Shown here one piece after another: positions 17,131 to 23,510 of a stretch of DNA of 64,000 nucleotides (positions are counted from its first letter, which is position 1; each line of letters starts with the position of its first letter). Where the stretch lies: contig NZ_JAHXYZ010000001.1 in assembly GCF_019969685.1 (NCBI RefSeq), positions 930,001 to 994,000 of the forward strand, given 5' to 3'. This DNA comes from Microbacterium sp. EST19A. GTDB lineage: Bacteria; Actinomycetota; Actinomycetes; Actinomycetales; Microbacteriaceae. Under the pieces are notes generated by a model. That model searched no databases. It was given only the letters and a program-made list of their open reading frames with translations, and was not told the DNA's origin. The position numbers were made by a program, and so were the translations under genes.

Positions 17131-17553
17131 ATGACATCGATGTCCTCGCGGCGCATCGCTCTCAGCGCCGGTCTCGCCGCGAGTCTCCTGGTGGTCGTCT
17201 CGGGCTGTGCGAGCGCGCCGGCGAACGTGCCGAGTGTCGCGACGTTCGAGATCGAAGGCCAGCGCTTCAAGATCGAGCTCATCACCCCGGAACTCGTCGA
17301 GCATGCCGAGCGTCTTCTCGCCGGCGAGGAGGTGGCGAACATCCCGGTCGGGCGCATCGTCCGCGGCGACCCGTCGGTCAATGAGCCCTGGTCCTGGCAC
17401 ATCGACCCCGCCACGCTCGAGTTCGCCGACTTCACCACGGAGGTGTGCGACGGGCTTCCGGAGTATGTGGAAGACCGCACCCTCACGAGCGACACGTACT
17501 GCCCGTGGCTGGCGAAGGTCATCGCCGTCGAACCGACGTCGACGTCTGACTGA
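17131..17553 (+). CDS. BP74-like (calmodulin-binding-protein-type) lipoprotein
   Basis: 140 residues. A lipoprotein signal peptide has its lipobox ending VVSGC near residue 28. The mature part follows the compact BP74 pattern known from Dictyostelium calmodulin-binding protein and from actinobacterial secreted proteins: ATFEIEGQRFKIEL, IPVGRIVRGD, PWSWHIDPATLEFAD, then EVCDGLPEYVE and YCPW. Two Cys (in EVCDG and YCPW) may form a disulfide outside the membrane. Its biochemical role is unknown. It faces away from the Asp23 operon and precedes the ECF sigma gene by 155 bp. Confidence 0.65.
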   Translation: MTSMSSRRIALSAGLAASLLVVVSGCASAPANVPSVATFEIEGQRFKIELITPELVEHAERLLAGEEVANIPVGRIVRGDPSVNEPWSWHIDPATLEFADFTTEVCDGLPEYVEDRTLTSDTYCPWLAKVIAVEPTSTSD

Positions 17554-17605
17554 GCCGCTGCGGCACGCGCGGCCGCTCGTCTCCCTCGCTGAGTCACAAT
17601 CCGTC

Positions 17606-17631
17606 TGAACCATTCGCCCGCCCGTATCGTC
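17606..17631 (+). promoter_or_regulatory. ECF-type promoter candidate
   Basis: TGAACC, a 16-bp spacer and CGTC lie about 80 bp before the sigma gene. This matches the usual ECF layout (AAC core at -35, CGTC at -10) and suggests autoregulation. Confidence 0.5.
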
Positions 17632-17708
17632 TCTTCCTCGGAGGGTGCGTCTCGGCGCCTTCGGAACGGGGGAGACGTGGCAGAGCCGGTGGGGGTGCGC
17701 GCGCGCCG

Positions 17709-18230
17709 ATGACGGATTTCGGAGCACCGACGGATACCGATCGGTTGCTGCGGAACGCTCACGACCGTTATTCCGGCATGCTGCGAGGCTTCGTGATCTC
17801 GCTCCCCTACGACGCCGCCCTGGCGGATGACGTGGTGCAGGAGACGCTGCTGCGGGCTTGGCAGCACGCCGAGATCCTGACCAGACCCGAGCCGGTGGTG
17901 CGGGCGTGGCTGTGCAAGGTGGCGCGCAACATGGTCATCGACGATCTGCGCAGCGCCAGGAGACGCCGCGAGATCGTGGTGGAGACGCTGCCGGAGTCCG
18001 CGCACGACGACGACACCGACCGGCTGTTCGAGCGCTGGATCATCGCCGAAGCGCTCTCCACGCTGCCCGCCGACCAGAAGGCCGTCATCAGCGGCGCGTA
18101 CCACGGCGGCAGGAGCGTCGCGCAGCTCGCCACCGAATTCGGCATCCCCACCGGCACCGTCAAGTCGCGCCTGCACTACGGCATGCGCGCCCTGCGCGTC
18201 GCCCTGCAGGAGAGAGGCGTCGTCTCATGA
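17709..18230 (+). CDS. ECF sigma factor
   Basis: Extracytoplasmic-function RNA polymerase sigma factor (173 residues). Region 2 contains DDVVQETLLRAWQHAE for core binding and -10 recognition. Region 4 contains LPADQKAVISGAYHGGRSVA and TPTGTVKSRLHYGMRALR-like recognition residues for the -35 element. It overlaps the anti-sigma start by 4 bp. The ATG at 17709 has no strong ribosome site, and no upstream ATG or GTG is in frame nearby. Its signal is unknown; the neighbours suggest envelope or thiol-redox stress. Confidence 0.9.
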   Translation: MTDFGAPTDTDRLLRNAHDRYSGMLRGFVISLPYDAALADDVVQETLLRAWQHAEILTRPEPVVRAWLCKVARNMVIDDLRSARRRREIVVETLPESAHDDDTDRLFERWIIAEALSTLPADQKAVISGAYHGGRSVAQLATEFGIPTGTVKSRLHYGMRALRVALQERGVVS

Positions 18231-18910
18231 TCCCCGACGAGTACACCGAATGGGACGCGGCCTACGTGCTCGGAGCTCTCAGCGTGAGCGATCGCCACGA
18301 GTTCGACCGTCACCTGTCCGGATGCCGGTCGTGCCGGCAGTCGGTGAACCAGCTGGCGCCTCTTCCCGGCATGCTCGCCGCTGTCCCGTCGCCCGCCGTG
18401 CGGGCGACGCCTCCGGTGGCGAGTGAAGCGGATGCCGCGGCATCCGCTTCCCGTGCACGCACGGCACGCGCCGAACGCGTGCACCGCCGGAAGCGGACGC
18501 GCAGGACGCGGGTCGCCGCAGTCGCGCTGGGCCTGATGCTCCTCGGCGGGGCCGCCGGCTACGCCGTCACGATGCACGTGGGCAGCACGGTCACCGCGAC
18601 CGAGTCGCTGCGCCTGAAGCCGGTGGCGGACAGCGGCGTGCAGGCCGACCTGTCGATCACGACCCTGCGCGGGAGCACGCGCCTCGACTGGTCCTGCTCG
18701 TACCCGCCGGGGATCCCGCTCGGGCACGACTATGAGCTCGCCGTCGTCGACGCCGACGGCATCCGCACGGTCGTGGCGACGTGGGCCGGCGACGGCACGT
18801 CGCGCACCGCGGGCCTCTCCGCCACCACAGCCACGCCGGCCGACGAAATCACCCGGATCGAGCTGTCCGCCGCGGCCTCCGGTCGGCTCCTCGCCGCCAC
18901 CGACCACTGA
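18227..18910 (+). CDS. Anti-sigma factor with zf-HC2 domain
   Basis: 227-residue membrane protein. The N-terminal zinc-finger-like anti-sigma domain shows the HxxxCxxC pattern (HLSGCRSC) near residues 30-37. An Arg/Ala-rich linker and one membrane span (VAAVALGLMLLGGAAGYAV) follow. The outer domain of about 120 residues resembles the RskA C-terminal beta-sandwich. It should hold the upstream sigma factor at the membrane until a signal acts on the outer domain. The ATGA overlap with the sigma gene supports coupled synthesis. Confidence 0.88.
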   Translation: MIPDEYTEWDAAYVLGALSVSDRHEFDRHLSGCRSCRQSVNQLAPLPGMLAAVPSPAVRATPPVASEADAAASASRARTARAERVHRRKRTRRTRVAAVALGLMLLGGAAGYAVTMHVGSTVTATESLRLKPVADSGVQADLSITTLRGSTRLDWSCSYPPGIPLGHDYELAVVDADGIRTVVATWAGDGTSRTAGLSATTATPADEITRIELSAAASGRLLAATDH

Positions 18911-18949
18911 CCGCCACACACCGAGAACACACCCACACCGGAGGAAATC

Positions 18950-19486
18950 ATGTCCACACGCACGGAGATCACCCGCACCGCACCCGCACGTTCCGCCCTC
19001 GACGCTCCCGCTGCCCGCGTGTTCATCGCCCTCACCCGCATCGCCCTCGGCTTCGTCTACCTGTGGGCGTTCGTCGACAAGCTCTTCGGCTTCGGCGTCG
19101 CGACACCGCCCGAGGGTTCGGTGCTGGCGGGCCAGTCGCCGAGCGCCGGCTACCTCAGCCACACCGAGGGCGCACTGTCGGGCATGTTCCAGGCCCTCGC
19201 GGGCAATCCGGTCGTCGACGTGCTGTTCATGCTCGGCCTCGGCGCCGTGGGGGCGGCGTTCATCTCGGGGATCGGCCTGCGTCTCGCGGCCCTCGGCGGC
19301 ACCTTCGTGATGGGCGGCATCTACCTCAGCATGCTGCCGCTCTCGAACAACCCGATCGTCGACGAGCACCTCCTGTACGTCCTGATGGGCTGGATGCTGG
19401 CTGCGATCGGCGCCGGATCCGCGCTGGGCCTCGGTGCGTGGTGGCAGTCGCTGTCCTGGGTGCGCGGGCGTCGCTGGCTGTACTGA
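18950..19486 (+). CDS. DoxX-like integral membrane protein
   Basis: 178 residues with four predicted membrane spans. The first (FIALTRIALGFVYLWAFVDKLFG) has the DoxX-family R...G..F...G..K pattern. DoxX proteins are quinone-linked or redox-partner membrane subunits. A strong GGAGGAAAT Shine-Dalgarno sequence precedes the ATG. Its place 39 bp after the anti-sigma gene suggests it belongs to the ECF operon and is a target of the regulated response. The substrate is unknown. Confidence 0.8.
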   Translation: MSTRTEITRTAPARSALDAPAARVFIALTRIALGFVYLWAFVDKLFGFGVATPPEGSVLAGQSPSAGYLSHTEGALSGMFQALAGNPVVDVLFMLGLGAVGAAFISGIGLRLAALGGTFVMGGIYLSMLPLSNNPIVDEHLLYVLMGWMLAAIGAGSALGLGAWWQSLSWVRGRRWLY

Positions 19487-19528
19487 CGCCGATCCCATCC
19501 GCCGGGCGATCGGCGACGAACAAGACGC

Positions 19529-20212
19529 ATGCGCCGTCTCCGATCGCTCGCGTCCGTCGTCGCCCTCGCCCTGGGCCTCACCGCGTGCAGCGCCGCGCCC
19601 GTGCCCGACGTGTCTCCGACGCCTGCCAGCGGGCCGGTCGTCGCGTTCTACGGCGACTCCTACACGCTCGGCACCGGGGCGAGCGACCCGTCACTGCGCT
19701 GGTCGACGGTCATCAGCGCCGAGCGCGGGTGGAGCGAGTTCAACCCGAGCGTGAACGGACTGGGGTTCGTCAACCACCGCTCGGACTTCGGTGAAGACGA
19801 TCTCCCCGAGCTGGTCATCGATTCGCAGCCCGACATCGTCTTCGTCACCATGGGCCTGAACGACAACTTCAGCTACGACCGAAGCGCCGACCTCATCCGC
19901 GAGACGATCACCGCAGACCTCACCCGTATCCGCGACGCGCTGCCCGAGGCGCGGATCATCGTGGTCGAGCCGTTCTGGTACACCGACACGCGTCCGGAAT
20001 CGCTGGAGACGATCATCGGCTGGGTGGAGGCGGCCGCCGCCGAGATCGACGCCGACTGGATCCCCGGGGCGAGCCACTGGCTCGACGGCCACTACGCGGG
20101 GTCCGACGACAGCTGGATGGCGTCTGACGGCCAGCATCCGAATGATGATGGGTACGCGCACATGGCCGAGGAGATGGATGCCGCGCTGGAGATGCTCGAT
20201 CCGCAGTTGTGA
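19529..20212 (+). CDS. SGNH/GDSL-family hydrolase lipoprotein
   Basis: 227 residues. The lipoprotein signal peptide ends with LTACS near residue 20. The SGNH blocks are visible: FYGDSYTLG (block I, nucleophile Ser near residue 45), TMGLNDN (block III, Asn) and DGQHPNDDGY (block V, catalytic Asp and His). It is probably a cell-surface esterase acting on acylated sugars or lipids. It follows the DoxX gene by 42 bp and may be the last gene of the ECF operon. Confidence 0.85.
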   Translation: MRRLRSLASVVALALGLTACSAAPVPDVSPTPASGPVVAFYGDSYTLGTGASDPSLRWSTVISAERGWSEFNPSVNGLGFVNHRSDFGEDDLPELVIDSQPDIVFVTMGLNDNFSYDRSADLIRETITADLTRIRDALPEARIIVVEPFWYTDTRPESLETIIGWVEAAAAEIDADWIPGASHWLDGHYAGSDDSWMASDGQHPNDDGYAHMAEEMDAALEMLDPQL

Positions 20213-20233
20213 TTCACATAACGACAAGCTTCG

Positions 20234-20258
20234 TTGATCTAAAAGCCATTTAGATCAA
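20234..20258. repeat. Perfect 10-5-10 inverted repeat
   Basis: TTGATCTAAA, the loop AGCCA, then TTTAGATCAA, 22 bp after the SGNH hydrolase stop. The AT-rich stem is unlike the GC-rich terminators elsewhere in this window, so a protein-binding operator is at least as likely as a terminator. Confidence 0.6.
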
Positions 20259-20478
20259 GTGTCCTTAATCTGAAATGAGGGCACGTCCACACCGATCCCG
20301 GCTGGAGATCGCCCTCCGCGTGATGCGCGTCCTGGGGCTCATGGATGCGGTGGTCAGCGCCACTGATCCGTTCACGACCGATCGCGGCCGAAGGCCAACG
20401 TGATGATCGGATCCTGCAGGACCTGCGGTCAGCGATGGTGGGCTGAATCCCACTCATTGAAACCGTCGGCCTCTGCGC

Positions 20479-20494
20479 GCCATTGAATGAAAGC
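20479..20494 (+). promoter_or_regulatory. IclR-regulon operator candidate upstream of the transporter gene
   Basis: GCCATTGAATGAAAGC differs at one base from the complement of 35041-35056, directly before the IclR gene. It lies 81 bp before the transporter ATG, a plausible activator position. A partial copy (CATTGAAA) lies at 20455-20462. Confidence 0.5.
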
Positions 20495-20575
20495 GCACTA
20501 TGCCGGCGCGTGGGCTCGGTGGAGGGTGGCCGCAGTGCGCCGGCAATGAGGCCGGCCTCGACGGAAAGGCCCCGC

Positions 20576-21934
20576 ATGTCGATACGCGAGTCGATAGACA
20601 GCGCACCTCTGAGCAGATATCAGATGCTCGTCATCTCCATCTGCCTCCTCATCGTCCTCATCGAGGGCTACGACCTCCTGCTGATGGCGTTCTCCGCCTC
20701 GTCCGTCGCGGCGGAGTGGTCGCTCAACGGAGCCCAGATCGGCATCCTGCTCAGCAGCGTCGGCGTCGGCCTGGTTCTCGGGTCGGCGTTCCTCGCGCCT
20801 CTCGCCGATCGGATCGGCCGTCGGCCGATGACGCTGATCGGACTCGGGATCATCATCGCGTCGATGGCCATCTCGGCGGCGACGATCAGCATGCCGCAGC
20901 TGGCGGTCGCCCGGTTCGTCACCGGCATCGGCGTCGGCGGGCTCGTGGCCGGTCTTCCCGTGGTCATCTCGGAGTTCTCCTCCCGGCGACGGCGCGCCAC
21001 CATGATCGCGATCGGCACCGCCGGCCTCCCGATCGGCGGCGTGGTCGGAGGCTTCGTCGCCGCGATCGTGCTGTCGACCCTCGGCTGGCGCGCGAGCTTC
21101 CTGGTGGGAGCCGCCCTCACGATCGTGGCGTTCGTGCTGGTGCTGTTCGCCCTGCCCGAGTCGATCGACTTCCTCGTGTCGAAGCGTCCGAAGAACGCCG
21201 TCGAGACGATCAACCGCACTCTGAAGCGGATGAACCTCGCCCCGATCACCGAGCTGCCGGCCGTCAGGGAACGCCCGAAGAACGCGATCAGGACGGCGAT
21301 CTTCACAGGGCGGAACGGCGTACGCTCCGCCCTGCTCGGCTTCGCCTTCTTCGTGATGATGGCGGCCTTCTACTTCGCGAACGGCTGGACCCCGCGCCTG
21401 CTCGAGCAGGCCGGCGGCTCCGCGGCGCAGGGCATCAGCGCCGGCATCCTGCTGAATCTCGGCGGAGCGGCGGCGGCACTCCTGTTCGGGGTCTTCGCCA
21501 TCTTCATCAAGAACCGCCTGCTGACGATCATCTCGTTCGCCGGCGCCGCAGCGGCGTTCCTCACCATGGGACTCGCATTCGGCAGCTTCGCACTCACGCT
21601 GACGCTGGCGCTCGCGGTCGGCGCGCTGATCCAGGCCTGCGCCACCGGTCTGTTCACACTCGCGCCGGAGTGCTACCCCGCGGAGGCCCGCACGACCGGA
21701 GTCGGGTGGGCCGTGAGCCTCGGCCGCATCGGTGCGATCATCTCGCCCATCCTCGCGGGCGTCCTGATCGACCGCGGCTGGACCGCCCCGTCGCTGTACA
21801 TGCTGTTCGCCCTGCCGCTCGTGCTCGGCGGCATCGCGATCGTCGCCCTGCGACTGCGGCCGCGCGAAGAGGCGCCAGCGGATGCCGGTGCAGCCGTCTC
21901 GGCGGAGGCGACCTCGTCCGCCGTCCGCGCCTGA
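20576..21934 (+). CDS. MFS transporter, aromatic acid:proton symporter (AAHS) type
   Basis: 452-residue, 12-span major facilitator. The first helix carries the GYDLLLMAF pattern, close to the GxDG region of BenK/PcaK-type aromatic acid carriers. The cytoplasmic loop after helix 2 reads LADRIGRRP, and the second half has a long loop after helix 6. The ATG at 20576 is chosen because GGAAAGG precedes it at good spacing; the open frame starting upstream with TTG has none. It probably imports the ring substrate of the island that follows. A very strong terminator follows the stop. Confidence 0.85.
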   Translation: MSIRESIDSAPLSRYQMLVISICLLIVLIEGYDLLLMAFSASSVAAEWSLNGAQIGILLSSVGVGLVLGSAFLAPLADRIGRRPMTLIGLGIIIASMAISAATISMPQLAVARFVTGIGVGGLVAGLPVVISEFSSRRRRATMIAIGTAGLPIGGVVGGFVAAIVLSTLGWRASFLVGAALTIVAFVLVLFALPESIDFLVSKRPKNAVETINRTLKRMNLAPITELPAVRERPKNAIRTAIFTGRNGVRSALLGFAFFVMMAAFYFANGWTPRLLEQAGGSAAQGISAGILLNLGGAAAALLFGVFAIFIKNRLLTIISFAGAAAAFLTMGLAFGSFALTLTLALAVGALIQACATGLFTLAPECYPAEARTTGVGWAVSLGRIGAIISPILAGVLIDRGWTAPSLYMLFALPLVLGGIAIVALRLRPREEAPADAGAAVSAEATSSAVRA

Positions 21935-21953
21935 CCTGCACCACCGACAGCTG

Positions 21954-21994
21954 CGAAGAAGCCCCGCGCATCCGAGATGCGCGGGGCTTCTTCG
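21954..21994. terminator. Very strong bidirectional terminator
   Basis: A perfect 19-bp stem with the triloop CGA separates the converging transporter and FAH-family genes. TTCTTCG at the right arm gives a partial T-rich end. Confidence 0.9.
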
Positions 21995-22006
21995 TGCCAG
22001 GTGGGT

Positions 22007-22867
22007 TCAGGCGGTCAGGCGCTGCGTGATGCGGCCGAGGCCCTCGATCTCGGTCACGAGGGTCTCCCCCGCCACGAGATACCGGTTGGGCTTCATGCCC
22101 GCCCCGACGCCGGGAGGCGTCCCCGTGAAGATGACGTCTCCGGGGAGCAGCTCCACCGTCTCGGACAGCCGGCTCACGAGCTCGGCGACCGGGAAGATCA
22201 GCTGCGCCGTCGAGCCGTCCTGCACCCGCGTCTCGGTGCCGTCCGCCCCGATGATGGTCGTGGAGACCGCGAGCCGGTCGGGGTCGGCCAGCTCGTCGAC
22301 CGACACGATCGCCGGGCCGATGGGTGCGAAGCCCTCGAACGACTTGCCCATGCTGAACTGCGCGGGCGTGCCCTGCCACTGCACCGTGCGCTCGGAGAGG
22401 TCCTGCCCGACGGTGAAGCCGGCGATCCGCTCCCACGCCTCGGCGATCGGGATGCTGCGCCCCCCGCGACCGATGACGACGACGAGCTCGGCCTCCCAGT
22501 CCACTGTGTCTCCGGGGAGCCGCACCGAGATGTCGGGGCCGGCGATCGATGAGGCGAACTTCGTGAACACGACCGGGTGCTCCGGGATCGGAAGTCCTGC
22601 CTCCGCCGCATGATCGGCGTAGTTCAGTCCGACGCCGATGACCTGCCTCGGACGCGGCGACGGGGCGCCCAGGTCAGCCGAGGCGAACGCGGCTGTACCC
22701 TCGGCCGTCGCGACGTCGACGGCATCCGCCCACGCCGTGAACTCCGCCCAGCGATCGAACACGGCGGCGGGATCAGCGCCGAAGGCTCCGGCGCTGGCGG
22801 TCTCGACATCGAGCGCGCGCTCGCCCTCGACGAGGACGAGCCGACCGGCGAGGTTCGCGATGCGCAT
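22007..22867 (-). CDS. Fumarylacetoacetate hydrolase (FAH) family protein
   Basis: 286 residues. FAH-fold enzymes hydrolyse, decarboxylate or isomerise beta-diketo acids formed after aromatic ring cleavage. The metal-binding core is present: GVGLNYADHAAEAG, VDWEAELVVVIG (paired Glu), FTVGQDLSER (Asp), KSFEGFAPIGP and FTGTPPGVG. The N-terminal about 60 residues are a small extra domain common to this class. It is the last gene after the VOC dioxygenase on the minus strand, with only 3 bp between them. It likely acts on the ring-cleavage product; the exact reaction is unassigned. Confidence 0.88.
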   Translation of the reverse strand: MRIANLAGRLVLVEGERALDVETASAGAFGADPAAVFDRWAEFTAWADAVDVATAEGTAAFASADLGAPSPRPRQVIGVGLNYADHAAEAGLPIPEHPVVFTKFASSIAGPDISVRLPGDTVDWEAELVVVIGRGGRSIPIAEAWERIAGFTVGQDLSERTVQWQGTPAQFSMGKSFEGFAPIGPAIVSVDELADPDRLAVSTTIIGADGTETRVQDGSTAQLIFPVAELVSRLSETVELLPGDVIFTGTPPGVGAGMKPNRYLVAGETLVTEIEGLGRITQRLTA

Positions 22868-22870
22868 CGG

Positions 22871-23482
22871 TCACCACACCTCCGGCAGGAAGATGTCTTC
22901 CGGGATCACATCGGGCAGATACTCGCCCGCGCGGGTGCGCTCGTGGATCTCCTGGAACGACAGTCCTGCCTCACGAGCCGCGACGAGCTTCTCCGAGTCG
23001 AAGAAGGTGCCGATCGGGTTCTCGGCGAACTCCTTCGCGTTGGCGATCCACTCGCTGGAATCCGCCCAGTCGCCGAAGCCGTCGACCTGGATCTCAACGC
23101 CGTTGCCGTCGGGGTCCTGGTAGTAGACCGACATCGTGATGCCGTGGTCGAGCTGCAGGAACGGCAGGATGCCGTGATCGCGCAGCCGGATGTAGTTGTT
23201 CATCCACATGTCGAACGTCGAGAACTCGAACGCGGTGTGGTGGATGCCGGTCTCGTGCCCCTTGTCGGTCGGGTGCTTGAGTCCAGGAGGGGACAGCAGG
23301 GCGATGCGGTGGTTGGCGTCGTCGTTCGTCAGCCAGGATGCCTCGTCGCTCTGGAACACGGGGCGCAGTCCGCAGACGAGTCCGTACCAGTTCACCATCT
23401 CGTCCATCCGGAGGGTGGTGAACGTGGTGTGGTGCAGCTTCGGCGGGTTCGCGGGCCAGTGGGTGGCCTTGTTGTCCGGCAT
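22871..23482 (-). CDS. VOC-family extradiol-dioxygenase-like protein (copy 1)
   Basis: 203 residues with a vicinal-oxygen-chelate fold (about 14-135) and a helical C-terminal extension. Candidate metal ligands are His17 or His18, His81 or His82, and Glu130 (in GNGVEIQ), the 2-His-1-Glu set of catechol-2,3-dioxygenase-type enzymes. GAAGGAGAG before the ATG at 23482 fixes the start. A paralogue at 35951-36559 has the same residues at the same positions. It is probably a ring-cleaving dioxygenase, but a related VOC lyase or isomerase is not excluded. Confidence 0.8.
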   Translation of the reverse strand: MPDNKATHWPANPPKLHHTTFTTLRMDEMVNWYGLVCGLRPVFQSDEASWLTNDDANHRIALLSPPGLKHPTDKGHETGIHHTAFEFSTFDMWMNNYIRLRDHGILPFLQLDHGITMSVYYQDPDGNGVEIQVDGFGDWADSSEWIANAKEFAENPIGTFFDSEKLVAAREAGLSFQEIHERTRAGEYLPDVIPEDIFLPEVW

Positions 23483-23510
23483 TTCTCTCTCCTTCGAGAT
23501 CGGGGGTGGT

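Larger units (their letters stand above)
20213..20575. other. 363-bp non-coding stretch before the AAHS transporter
   Basis: No convincing gene. It holds a perfect 10-5-10 inverted repeat (20234-20258), a short open stretch from about 20275 to 20402 (starting MRARPHRSRLEIALRVMRVL) that could be a gene remnant, and near its right end two CATTGAA words. One of these lies in the 16-base element shared with the IclR promoter. Composition is more AT-rich and less coding-like than the flanks. Confidence 0.6.
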
